Origin: Arthrobacter sp. StoSoilB22
Lineage (GTDB): Bacteria > Actinomycetota > Actinomycetes > Actinomycetales > Micrococcaceae
Length of the DNA: 64,000 nucleotides
Reading direction: 5' to 3'
NCBI RefSeq assembly: GCF_019977315.1
Contig: NZ_AP024652.1
Location: forward strand, 3,720,001-3,784,000
Below are positions 7,556-15,995 of this stretch, in pieces. The stretch's first letter is position 1. Each line of letters starts with the position of its first letter. Both the position numbers and the translations under genes were made by a program. The notes under the pieces were generated by a model. It had not been told where the DNA came from, searched no databases, and was given only the letters and a program-made list of their open reading frames with translations.

Positions 7556-9804
7556 TTTCGGGCTCCGTTCACAGTGAAGTCATGCTGGGTGTCGGCGAGG
7601 TCGCTGGAATGCTGCGAATTCGCCGAAACTCTCCGGCGATCCGGCACTGTTCCAGCGATCTCGGCGAAGGGGGTGTCGGCGGACGGGGTGGCCAGTGCCG
7701 CGGCAATGCGCTGGGCTGCGTCGTAACCGCTCTTGACCGCGTTGGACACAATGGCCGGTGCCTTGTCCACGACCGTCCCGGCGAGGGCAATGGGGAGCGA
7801 AGCGGCAAAGCTGAGCTCGGCTTCCCGTTGCTCCAATGTCAGCGGTTGCTCCAGCGTGGGCGGCCCGTCCAGCGGCAGCACCGAACGCGAGACCAAAAGA
7901 TCGCCCGGGGCATCAATCCACTCGTCCTCCACACCCGAGCGCCTGATCCGAACCCTATTGACGCCAGGCTCACCAGTACCGTCAAACTCCTCGATAGTGC
8001 TGGACAGGAAGATCCGCACCTTCGGATTGGCTTCAAGCCGGGGTACTGCGAGGATCTTGGCTCGACGGCCGGATTCAGGAGCCAGGGCTTCCTGCGGCCC
8101 AATGATCAGCACGGCAGTACCAAGTGCTGCAAGGGTGTCTGCCACGCTCATGGCAACAGAATCCGCACCCCAAATTGTCACCGCTTCCGGCGCACTGCCC
8201 ACAGAATCGTCCGCACTGACCAACAACCCGGACGAGCTCCCCACGGGACCGGACCCGTTTCCTGAGGGCCTGGACACGCTGCCGTCAAGGACCTCAGGAT
8301 GCGCGGCTAGCCAATCCCGGATGTCAGAAACACGGGGCGAGTCGCCGCCAATGAACCCGGGAGCAGGGCGCACCCCGCCCGTGGCCACCACCACTGCGTC
8401 TGCGCCGAAGTCGCGGGCCAGCGAGCCGACGTCGAACGTGTCCACGTGGACTCCCTGGCAAACCTCAACGCCCAGCCGCTCGTTTTCCGCGCTGGACCAA
8501 TCTGCAAAGCGGTGGAAATCCGGCGTCGATTTCATCCGCTCAGCGAGCGCGAATTGCCCACCCGGCCGCACGCCGTCGTCCATCAATGTCACGCTGGCAC
8601 CGGCTTCGGCGAGTTCGCGGGCAGCGGTGAGGCCCGCAGGCCCGGCGCCGACCACCAGCACCCGGGAGCCCGGGCGAACAACGGGCGTGGGAACGGGAAC
8701 ACGTGAGCGGCCAACTGCCGGATTGACCGTACAGGTGACCTGACCGAGGCCAAGGTTATCTATGCACACATTGCACGCGATGCAGGGCCGGTACCGTTCG
8801 CCCCGCAGCACCCCGCCCACGAAGGCAGGATCGGCATGGATGGCGCGCGCTAGGCTCACAAAGTCGCAAGTTCCCTGGGATAGGACTTCCTCGATGATTT
8901 CCGGGCTGTTGAGTCGCCCGGCCATACCCAGTGGAAGTCCGAACTGACGGTAGGCCTTGGCGTACTCGGCCAGGATCCCGGGCTTCCACTCCCCCGACTG
9001 GACGATCCACTCACCGGCGTCGTAGCTACCCGCAGAGATGTCCAGGAAATCGAGCTTGTCCAAGTGGGCATTGGCGATGATGGCCACTTGCTGCTCGGCG
9101 CTGATACCGTCGGCCGGACCTTCCACTACCGAGACACGCATTCCCACAATCGTGTCCGGCACGGCCTGCCGCACGGCGTCGATCACCAGGTTCATGAAGA
9201 ACTCCGGTGCTGCGAACTCGTCAGTTCGGTGGTTGGAAATGGGCGACATGAACTGATGGATCAGGTAGCCGTGGGCGCCGTGCAGGTTGATCACGTCGAA
9301 CCCGGCGGCCACCGCGCGGCGGGCCGCAGCCCCATAAGCTTCCACAAGTTCGTAGCACTCAGCGGCGGTGAGCTCCCGCGGAATCTCACCACCCGCCGTC
9401 GGGCAGGGAACCGGCGACGGCGCGAGGTTCTTGAAGCCCGAGACTGCCGCTTGGGCGGTGCGGCCACCGTGATTAAGTTCGACGGCGGCCAACGCACCTT
9501 CGGCGTGCAGGGCGTCGGTGAGGCGGCGAAGCCCCGGAATCATGTCATCGGTGTGCAGGCCGAGTTGGTGGGTGCGGCCCTTACCGTCAGCGCGGACGTA
9601 GGTGGCCTCCGTGGTGACCATGCCGAGGCCGGCCTTGGCACGGGTCACCAGGTAGTCGATGTATTGCTCGGTGATGAAGCCATCCGTGGTGCCATAGTTG
9701 CGTTCCATGGGTGCGGAGGCCAGGCGGTTGCGAAGGGTCTTGGGGGTGCGGCCGTTGCGACCCAGGGTCAGGGGCATTCCCGCTGCGGGCGTGGTGGAAA
9801 GCAT
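7552..9804 (-). CDS. Old-yellow-enzyme/2,4-dienoyl-CoA reductase-like flavoprotein (FMN, 4Fe-4S, FAD/NAD domains)
   Basis: A 750-residue three-part enzyme. Residues ~1-340 form an OYE-type FMN barrel (LVTRAKAGLGMVTTEATYV, VELNHGGRTAQ, HGAHGYLIHQFMSP). Next come the clustered cysteines CIACNVCIDN with a further Cys downstream, the 4Fe-4S pattern of 2,4-dienoyl-CoA reductase and trimethylamine dehydrogenase. The C-terminal part has the FAD/NAD fold (VLVVGAGPAGLTAARELAEAG). The enzyme should reduce, or run backwards to form, an activated C=C bond with NAD(P)H. A Ser/Gly-rich insert (about residues 480-510) is unusual for the family. ATG at 9804 follows the stop of the dehydrogenase gene by 2 nt, so it is operonic. 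Confidence 0.85.
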   Translation of the reverse strand: MLSTTPAAGMPLTLGRNGRTPKTLRNRLASAPMERNYGTTDGFITEQYIDYLVTRAKAGLGMVTTEATYVRADGKGRTHQLGLHTDDMIPGLRRLTDALHAEGALAAVELNHGGRTAQAAVSGFKNLAPSPVPCPTAGGEIPRELTAAECYELVEAYGAAARRAVAAGFDVINLHGAHGYLIHQFMSPISNHRTDEFAAPEFFMNLVIDAVRQAVPDTIVGMRVSVVEGPADGISAEQQVAIIANAHLDKLDFLDISAGSYDAGEWIVQSGEWKPGILAEYAKAYRQFGLPLGMAGRLNSPEIIEEVLSQGTCDFVSLARAIHADPAFVGGVLRGERYRPCIACNVCIDNLGLGQVTCTVNPAVGRSRVPVPTPVVRPGSRVLVVGAGPAGLTAARELAEAGASVTLMDDGVRPGGQFALAERMKSTPDFHRFADWSSAENERLGVEVCQGVHVDTFDVGSLARDFGADAVVVATGGVRPAPGFIGGDSPRVSDIRDWLAAHPEVLDGSVSRPSGNGSGPVGSSSGLLVSADDSVGSAPEAVTIWGADSVAMSVADTLAALGTAVLIIGPQEALAPESGRRAKILAVPRLEANPKVRIFLSSTIEEFDGTGEPGVNRVRIRRSGVEDEWIDAPGDLLVSRSVLPLDGPPTLEQPLTLEQREAELSFAASLPIALAGTVVDKAPAIVSNAVKSGYDAAQRIAAALATPSADTPFAEIAGTVPDRRRVSANSQHSSDLADTQHDFTVNGARK

Positions 9805-9806
9805 GG

Positions 9807-10946
9807 TCAGCGAGCCACCTTTTCACGGCCGCGCAGCTCGGGAATGGCTGCGTGGGAGGGCTGGGCTGGTGCGAAGCGGACGGGTTGGCCGGTGCGTGAA
9901 GATTCGTAAACGGCGAGGAGTATCCGCAAGGATTTCAGGGCGTCTTTGCCGGTAATTGCCGGTTCCGTCCCGTTTTCCAGTGCCTGGACAAAGTCCTGGA
10001 CCTGCAGTTTGTGGAACGGGATCAGCTGGCCGTTGATGACGGACAGATCGACGTTCGGCTCCACGCCTTCCGGGTGGACAGGCTCGACGACGATTTGCTC
10101 GCCTACCGCCCACAGGTCCAGCCGGCCGTCGCTGCCTTCCGGAAACTCGGTGAGGGAAGCCGAAGCCCCTGTTTCGCCGGTGATGCGGAGCTGGATTCCG
10201 AGGTTGGGAGACACTGCCGTGGAGGCTTCCAGCGTGGCCATGGCTCCGGAGGTGAAAGTGATTACCGCCTTTGCGGAATCCTCTACCTCTATATAGTCGG
10301 CGTGACGGTAGGTGTTGACCTTGCCGTAAACCTCGGCCACGTCTCCCAGATACCACTGGAGGAGGTCGATCTGGTGGACCGCCTGTGACATGAGGACTCC
10401 ACCGCCGTCGCTCTCCCACGTGCCGCGCCACGCGTCGCGGTTGTAGTAGTCCGGGGCACGGTGCAGCATGACCGAACACTGGGCCAGGATTGCCTTGCCC
10501 AACGTGCCGTCGTCGATCGCGGCGCGGATCTTCTGAGAGGCCGGCCAGAAGCGGCGCTGGAACAAAACCCCTAGTTGGACCCCGGCGTTCTCGCAGGCCT
10601 CCACCATGCGTTCGGCTGACTCCAGTTTGGTGGCAATCGGCTTTTCGCAGAGTACATTAACCCCCGCCGCCGCAGCTTTCAGCACCACTTCCTCGTGCGT
10701 GGGATGTGGGGTGCAGACAGAAACAATGTCCAGGCCCAGGTTGAGTAGTTCCTCCATGCTTGTTACCGCATTCGGTATGCCCCAGGCTTCGGCTGTGGCC
10801 CTTGCCCGGTCCGCATCCACATCGCAGACACCCACGATCTGCACGTTGTTGAGGGCACGGAAAGCCTCGAGGTGGTTTCGGGAGATGGCACCGCAACCCG
10901 CGATTCCAACGCGGAAGGTACGGGGTGCGGTTGCTGACGAAGTCAT
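9807..10946 (-). CDS. Gfo/Idh/MocA family NAD(P)-dependent oxidoreductase
   Basis: A 379-residue protein. The N-terminal Rossmann motif is VGIAGCGAISRNHLEAF, followed by the conserved CEKPIATKLESAERMV (EKP motif) and a C-terminal alpha/beta domain with HQIDLLQWYLGDVAEVYG (HxxD). The family oxidises or reduces a hydroxyl of sugars, inositols and other cyclic polyols. ATG at 10946 is chosen because the Rossmann strand begins ~12 residues later; the frame runs on to 11123, but that extension is Arg/Ala-rich and overlaps the upstream transporter. Its place in the operon supports a polyol or cyclitol-like substrate. Confidence 0.85.
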   Translation of the reverse strand: MTSSATAPRTFRVGIAGCGAISRNHLEAFRALNNVQIVGVCDVDADRARATAEAWGIPNAVTSMEELLNLGLDIVSVCTPHPTHEEVVLKAAAAGVNVLCEKPIATKLESAERMVEACENAGVQLGVLFQRRFWPASQKIRAAIDDGTLGKAILAQCSVMLHRAPDYYNRDAWRGTWESDGGGVLMSQAVHQIDLLQWYLGDVAEVYGKVNTYRHADYIEVEDSAKAVITFTSGAMATLEASTAVSPNLGIQLRITGETGASASLTEFPEGSDGRLDLWAVGEQIVVEPVHPEGVEPNVDLSVINGQLIPFHKLQVQDFVQALENGTEPAITGKDALKSLRILLAVYESSRTGQPVRFAPAQPSHAAIPELRGREKVAR

Positions 10947-11079
10947 GGGTATCCAACTTTCAGGGCATGAGTCGTAGAAGTGAGTGCGGATATGACGGGC
11001 GCCGGAGTCAGGGGCGCGGCGGGTTGCCCGGAGGCGAACGGGTGCCGGGCGGCTGAGAGCCGCCGCCCGGCGTCGTGCT

Positions 11080-12441
11080 CTATCTGTTGACCTGCGCGCT
11101 GCGCGGCTTGCCGAGGTCCTCAAGCGGGACGTTGTAAGTCTCGCGGGCCGTCATGATGGCGATGGCCGAGGCTGCCAGGCAAAGGATGGTGAAGCCGGCT
11201 ACCGGCCACCAACCGTTGGGACCGGGTTGCGCAAGGAGCGTTGCGATTGCGGGTGCGAACCCGGCGAGGATGAGGCCGATCTGGCTTCCGATCGCCATGC
11301 CCGAGTATCGGACTGCTGCCGGGAACATCTCCGGGAAGAAGACCGTCCACACACCGTTCCAGCAGGAGTAGAAGACGGTCATGTTCAGGAAGCCGAACAG
11401 GAAGATCAGGGGGATGTTCTGCCCGCTGATGGCCCAGAAGTAGCCAATGGTGGTCAGAGCGCAGCCGAGGGCTCCCACCAACAGAACCTTCTTGCGGCCA
11501 ATGCGGTCCGAGATCATGGCGGAGATGGGAATGGTCACCATGGAGAGACCGATGGTTACGGCGTTCACGGTAAGCATGAGGGTGCGGTCGATGCCCACGG
11601 CCGGTCCGGTGGCGTAGGCCAGGGCGTACACGGTGAAGGTGGTCTGCATGACCGAGAAGAGCATCACCACGCCGACGCGCAGGACGTCGCGCCACTGCGT
11701 TTTGAAAACTGCGACGGCGGGGATCGCCTTGGGTTTGTTGTGCTCCACGATCTCTTCGAACACAGGCGGCTCATCCAGGCGGGTCCGGATCCAGTAAGCC
11801 ACAGCGAGAACCACTACCGAAAGCCAGAACGGCACACGCCAACCCCAGCTGAGGAGCTGCTCTTCGGGCAGCGCGGCCAGCGGAATGAAGACGATGGTGG
11901 ACAGCACCATTCCCGAGGCGTACCCGGTCATCACGAAGCTGGTGAAGAACGCGCGGCGGCCTTCCGGTGAGTGCTCCATGGTGAGTGTTGACGCACCTGC
12001 GGCTTCGGCGCCGGCGGAGAATCCTTGGGCCAAACGGCCTACCAGCAACAGCGCCGTTGCCCAGTACCCGATCTGCCCGTACGTGGGCAGGAATCCTATG
12101 CCAATGGAGGCCACGCCCATGATCACCAGCGTGATCATCAGCGCTTGTTTGCGGCCGATCTTGTCGCCGTAGTGGCTCATCACCAAGCCACCCAGCGGCC
12201 TGGCCAGATACCCGACGCCGAACGTAGCCATCGCTCCAAGGAGTGCCACTACGGGGTCGCCGCCCGGGAAGAAGATCTTGGGGAAGATCAGGGCGGCGGC
12301 GGTGCCGTAGATGAAGAAGTCGTAGTACTCCAAAGTGGATCCCAGGAAGGAGGCAAGGGCCGCCTTCTTGGGCATTTTGACGTGCTCAACCGGCGCTGCC
12401 GGGTTGACGTCCGAGGGCGAGTGCTGCTGCACGTTTCCCAT
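11080..12441 (-). CDS. MHS-type MFS permease (metabolite:H+ symporter)
   Basis: A 453-residue, 12-helix transporter. The stretch ASFLGSTLEYYDFFIYGTAA after helix 1 and the loop 2-3 motif GDKIGRKQALM, repeated as SDRIGRKKVLL between helices 8 and 9, are typical of the metabolite:H+ symporter family (ShiA, ProP, KgtP, TcuC relatives), which take up carboxylates, shikimate or betaines. First enzyme-operon gene after the IclR regulator, separated from it by 240 nt. It probably imports the substrate of the island; an anionic ring compound would fit, by inference. Confidence 0.88.
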   Translation of the reverse strand: MGNVQQHSPSDVNPAAPVEHVKMPKKAALASFLGSTLEYYDFFIYGTAAALIFPKIFFPGGDPVVALLGAMATFGVGYLARPLGGLVMSHYGDKIGRKQALMITLVIMGVASIGIGFLPTYGQIGYWATALLLVGRLAQGFSAGAEAAGASTLTMEHSPEGRRAFFTSFVMTGYASGMVLSTIVFIPLAALPEEQLLSWGWRVPFWLSVVVLAVAYWIRTRLDEPPVFEEIVEHNKPKAIPAVAVFKTQWRDVLRVGVVMLFSVMQTTFTVYALAYATGPAVGIDRTLMLTVNAVTIGLSMVTIPISAMISDRIGRKKVLLVGALGCALTTIGYFWAISGQNIPLIFLFGFLNMTVFYSCWNGVWTVFFPEMFPAAVRYSGMAIGSQIGLILAGFAPAIATLLAQPGPNGWWPVAGFTILCLAASAIAIMTARETYNVPLEDLGKPRSAQVNR

Positions 12442-12470
12442 ACTGTCTCCTCATTGAGTGCGCGGGAAGT

Positions 12471-12636
12471 GGCACCGCCATGGTGCCTTGCCCGGCAAAG
12501 AATTAGATGAGTCACGAATCGCCGGCTGCCGATTTGTTGGGCAGTCCATCCTGTGGCCGTTGATAACGAATTCAGGATGTGTGGTCCAGGTCACTGGCGA
12601 TAGTTCCTCTGGGATCGACTGTAGGACCCAGGTCAC
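12471..12636. promoter_or_regulatory. Candidate operators upstream of the MHS permease operon
   Basis: In the 240-nt gap between the IclR gene and the permease there is an inverted repeat GGCACC-N5-GGTGCC (12471-12487) and a direct repeat CCAGGTCAC at 12586-12594 and 12628-12636, exactly 42 bp (four helical turns) apart. These are plausible sites for the adjacent IclR or LysR regulator; binding is inferred only from position and symmetry. Confidence 0.4.
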
Positions 12637-12681
12637 AGGCCGAGGGGAAACTTCCCGTTGAACGGGACAGCCATGCCTGGC

Positions 12682-13482
12682 TTAGTCAGTGGTAGACAAC
12701 CAGGGGCGGGATCCGTAGGGGCGACGCTCAGCACCCATGGTCCGCGACAGGCCGCGGCCAGCGGCCACCAGCACGGGAAGAATCAGCCCGGCGTCCTCGT
12801 CAACGGAGGGCACGACGACGGAAATCGCACCTATGACCGCATGGCCCTGGCCGAATACGGGAACGGAGTAGGCGGTGTTCTCCTCCACAAGGACGCCGAC
12901 CAACCGGGCGTAGCCGCGCTCCCGGATCAGCGCGAGGTTGGCCCTGACCCTTGCAGGATCTGTTTCCGTAGCCGGAGTGGTCTTCTCCAACGCCCCGGCC
13001 AGGAATCGGTCCTGCACCCAGCCCGGCATGTGCGCCATCATGGCCATCCCGGAGGATGTGGTGTGGATGTCCAGTCGGCCCGCCACCTCGGCCAGGTTCA
13101 TGACCGTTCCATGCCGGTCCAGACGCTCCAGGTACAGCACGCTGTTGTTCTCCACGTCAGGTATGGACAACGCCACATGCTCCCGGACGGCCGCATGAAC
13201 GCCTTCCAAAAACGGCAAACCCCGACGGCGGAACTCCTCCAAGGGGTTGCTGCGGGAGGCCAGCTCCCACATCTTCATGCCGACCCCGAACTCCCCTGAA
13301 GCATTACGTTCCAGGAGTCCACTGGACGCCAAGTCCATGGCCAGCCGATGCACGGTACTGCTGGACATCCCGGTAATCCGGACCAGCTCCTTGAGTGGAA
13401 GCCACGGTTGGCCCTTGGAGAACGCATCCATGATTTTCACAACACGCTCAATGACGGACTCCCCCGACGCTGAGTTAGCCAT
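12682..13482 (-). CDS. IclR family transcriptional regulator (left operon of catabolic island)
   Basis: A 266-residue regulator. The N-terminal winged helix shows VVKIMDAFSKGQPWLPLKEL followed by MSSSTVHRLAMDLASSGLLE; the C-terminal IclR effector domain ends in the usual ISVVVPS and ILPVLVAAGRGLSR segments. ATG at 13482 has GGGAGG at ideal distance and is preferred over longer in-frame starts. It diverges from the LysR gene with ~100 nt between them and precedes the MHS permease operon on the same strand, so it probably controls the left operon and possibly itself. Effector unknown. Confidence 0.85.
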   Translation of the reverse strand: MANSASGESVIERVVKIMDAFSKGQPWLPLKELVRITGMSSSTVHRLAMDLASSGLLERNASGEFGVGMKMWELASRSNPLEEFRRRGLPFLEGVHAAVREHVALSIPDVENNSVLYLERLDRHGTVMNLAEVAGRLDIHTTSSGMAMMAHMPGWVQDRFLAGALEKTTPATETDPARVRANLALIRERGYARLVGVLVEENTAYSVPVFGQGHAVIGAISVVVPSVDEDAGLILPVLVAAGRGLSRTMGAERRPYGSRPWLSTTD

Positions 13483-13582
13483 GATGCCTCCCGTTAGCTT
13501 CCCGGCAATCCGGCCACCCCGGACGTCCCGGACGTGAACCCAATATAGCCTTGCACTTGACCTTGAAAATGTGGGAGGCAAC

Positions 13583-14479
13583 GTGGAACTGCGGCAAATT
13601 GAGGCCTTCCTGGCGGTGGCCGAGGAACTTCACTTCGGCCGCGCGGCGGAGCGGCTCCGGATGGCGCAGTCACCACTGAGCCAAACCATCAAAAAGCTCG
13701 AAAAGGACTTGGGGTCGGCGCTGTTCGAACGCAACACCAGGTCTGTCACGCTAACGGCAGCGGGGCATTCACTGCTTCCGCACGCCCGGAAAATCCTCGA
13801 CGAAGTGGACTTGGCCCGCCGTGCAGTGAACGCCGGAACCGGGACCGTTTACGGCAAGCTTGCCATTGGCTTTTCCGGGGCGTTGAACCACACCACGCTT
13901 CCCCCTCTGGCACGCGCTCTTCGCCAGCATTACCCGCAACTGGAGGTGACATTGCATGGCGGGCTACTGACCCAGGAAGCACTCCATCAGTTGGGCAACA
14001 ACGTGTTGGATCTGGCCTTCATCGGCCTCCCCATCGACTCGCCGTCGTTAGCCACCCGCCGGATTGCCACGGAGCGTCTGGGGGTCACAGTTCCCGCGGA
14101 CCATCCTTTGGCCGGGCAGACGTCGGTGGAGATGGCCGAACTCGCAAGCGACCCGTTCATCACCATGCCTGCCGCTCAAGGGTCCACACTCCGGGACGTC
14201 ACTTTCGCAGCCTGCGCCGCTGCTGGATTCCGGCCCCGTATCAGCCAGGAAGTGGCCGATCCGTACACAGCCCTTTCCTTGGTAGCAGGCGGCGTGGGAA
14301 TCAGCCTGATGCCCGAATCCATCCAAGGAATCATGCCGGCGGGCACCATCTTCCTCTCCTTGGCGGGGGAGGATGTCCTGCTGTTTTCAGGTCTCGCGTG
14401 GAACCCGGCAGCAACGTCGCCAGCCATCCGTGCAGCCCTGCGGTTGGCCGAAGAAGTGCTCCCCACACCGGCACCCTGA
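13583..14479 (+). CDS. LysR family transcriptional regulator (right operon of catabolic island)
   Basis: A 298-residue LTTR. The N-terminal helix-turn-helix VELRQIEAFLAVAEELHFGR, AAERLRMAQSPLSQTIKKLE is canonical, followed by a two-lobed substrate-binding domain (GKLAIGFSGALNHTTLPPLA onwards). GTG at 13583 with GGGAGG 4 nt upstream is used; an in-frame GTG at 13571 is the alternative. It heads the right operon and diverges from the IclR gene, so the ~100-nt intergenic region should hold sites for both regulators. Confidence 0.88.
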   Translation: MELRQIEAFLAVAEELHFGRAAERLRMAQSPLSQTIKKLEKDLGSALFERNTRSVTLTAAGHSLLPHARKILDEVDLARRAVNAGTGTVYGKLAIGFSGALNHTTLPPLARALRQHYPQLEVTLHGGLLTQEALHQLGNNVLDLAFIGLPIDSPSLATRRIATERLGVTVPADHPLAGQTSVEMAELASDPFITMPAAQGSTLRDVTFAACAAAGFRPRISQEVADPYTALSLVAGGVGISLMPESIQGIMPAGTIFLSLAGEDVLLFSGLAWNPAATSPAIRAALRLAEEVLPTPAP

Positions 14480-14506
14480 TCACTATGTGTTTTTAGCACA
14501 TAGTGA
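14480..14506 (+). terminator. Hairpin directly after the LysR gene
   Basis: Perfect 10-bp stem TCACTATGTG / CACATAGTGA with a T-rich loop beginning one base after the LysR stop codon. It may terminate or attenuate transcription into the YciI gene, or act as an operator. The right arm runs into TGAGAGAGC, shared with other intergenic palindromes here. Confidence 0.5.
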
Positions 14507-14591
14507 GAGAGCAATTAAGTATTGGACAAGAGCTAATAGTTTGCCCAGCATTGAGGAAAGCCCCCACTCACTCAATGAAGAGGACACACTC

Positions 14592-14924
14592 ATGGCCACT
14601 TTCGCCGTTACCTACGCTTACTCCCCCACAACATCCGCCAGCCGGGATACGATCCGTCCGTCTCATGTCGAGTTCCTCAAAGCCCAGTTCGACGGCGGTC
14701 GCCTCCTGAAGAGCGGACCCTTCGGTCCCGAGGAAACTCCCGGCGCATTGCTGATCATTTCCGGCGATTCCAAGGCCGACGTCGAAGCCCTCATGGACCA
14801 GGATCCATTCCAGCTCGCCGGGCTCATCCAGGAACGCACCGTGCGCCAGTGGAACATCTTCTTTGGCGCTGACACCGTGGTGCAGGACGCTCAGCCCGCG
14901 GGCCACGCTACGGGCCAGGTCTGA
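14592..14924 (+). CDS. YciI-like (ferredoxin-fold, muconolactone-isomerase-like) protein
   Basis: A 110-residue protein starting FAVTYAYSPTTSASRDTIRP with the YciI pattern HVEFLKAQFDGGRLLKSGPF and DPFQLAGLIQERTVRQWN. YciI proteins are dimeric alpha/beta-barrel proteins, some of which act as hydrolases or dehalogenases. In aromatic and alicyclic catabolic clusters they are thought to be small isomerases or hydrolases. The start at ATG 14592 has GAAGAGGA upstream; the long frame extending back to 14373 overlaps LysR and is rejected. It is 9 nt upstream of the alcohol dehydrogenase and so co-transcribed. Confidence 0.8.
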   Translation: MATFAVTYAYSPTTSASRDTIRPSHVEFLKAQFDGGRLLKSGPFGPEETPGALLIISGDSKADVEALMDQDPFQLAGLIQERTVRQWNIFFGADTVVQDAQPAGHATGQV

Positions 14925-14933
14925 GGTCCGGGA

Positions 14934-15995
14934 ATGCTCTCCGCAGTCACCGTCTCCCAGGAAACCATTGAATTCCGGGACTCCCCAGAGCCCACCCTCC
15001 AATCAGGCCACGCCCTTGTCCGGGTCCACAACGTCACTCTGTGCGGCACCGACCTCCACATCTGGGAAGACGACTACCCCACAGATTTGCCGCTCATCCA
15101 AGGTCACGAATTCTCCGGGATCGTGGAGGCCCTAACGCCCGGCGAGGTCTCAAACGACGACGCTGCCATCAGCATCGGCGATCGCGTGGCCGTCAATCCC
15201 ATCATCTGCTGCGGCAAGTGCCGCCCATGCCGGACGGGCCGCTACAACGTCTGCCACAACGTGGGCTGCCTGGGATGCTACTCGGACGGAGCGCTCACTG
15301 AACTGATCAGCGTCCCACTGGACAAGCTCTGCCCGGTTCCGGACGAGCTCCCTTTGGATATCGCTGCCATGGGAGAACCAGCATCCATCGCCATGCAGGC
15401 AGTCAACCGGGGCCGGCCTGAGGCCGGTGAAACCGCGCTGGTGCTGGGCAGCGGTCCCATCGGCTTGTTGGCCACCCTGTATCTGACAGAGCTGGGAGTC
15501 ACCGTGGTCTGCGCCGATACCGAGCAGCACCGTCTGGATCTCGCCGTCGAGTTCGGCGCCACGGACACTTTGTTGGTGTCCCCGGGGAGCAATTTCCCGG
15601 ACGCACATCAGGGACCTCGGTTGGATGCACTCACCGATGGCTACGGACCACAATTGGTCATCGAGGCCACGGGCGTTCCTTCGTCTTTGGAGAACGCCAT
15701 CAGGCTTGTGGCCAGTGCCGGGAGAATCGTCCAAGTAGGCATTTCGCCCAGACAGGCCAACGTGTCCATGAAGGACATCCCTTATAAGGAACTGGACATC
15801 ATGGGAAGCCGCATGAGTCTCAACCTCATCCCTGACGGTCTGGCCCTCCTGGCCAGACACCCAAAGCAGGCCAGGGCACTCATGACCCACCGCTTCGCCT
15901 TCGCGGACTTGGAACAGGCATACCGCCTGATGCAGGGACGCAAGGAAAAGATCGGCAAAATCCTCATCGAGATGCCAGCAGGAACCACCGCATGA
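14934..15995 (+). CDS. Zinc-dependent alcohol (threonine/sorbitol-type) dehydrogenase
   Basis: A 353-residue medium-chain dehydrogenase. Catalytic zinc ligands are visible in TLCGTDLHIW and GHEFSGIVE; the structural zinc loop has cysteines in CCGKCRPCRTGRYNVC; the cofactor motif is VLGSGPIGLLATLYL. The acidic residue at the end of the second Rossmann strand (VVCADTE) favours NAD. It should oxidise a secondary alcohol of a polyol-like or cyclic compound. ATG at 14934 lies 9 nt after the YciI stop, and its TGA overlaps the next ATG (ATGA), showing tight coupling with the following flavoprotein. Confidence 0.88.
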   Translation: MLSAVTVSQETIEFRDSPEPTLQSGHALVRVHNVTLCGTDLHIWEDDYPTDLPLIQGHEFSGIVEALTPGEVSNDDAAISIGDRVAVNPIICCGKCRPCRTGRYNVCHNVGCLGCYSDGALTELISVPLDKLCPVPDELPLDIAAMGEPASIAMQAVNRGRPEAGETALVLGSGPIGLLATLYLTELGVTVVCADTEQHRLDLAVEFGATDTLLVSPGSNFPDAHQGPRLDALTDGYGPQLVIEATGVPSSLENAIRLVASAGRIVQVGISPRQANVSMKDIPYKELDIMGSRMSLNLIPDGLALLARHPKQARALMTHRFAFADLEQAYRLMQGRKEKIGKILIEMPAGTTA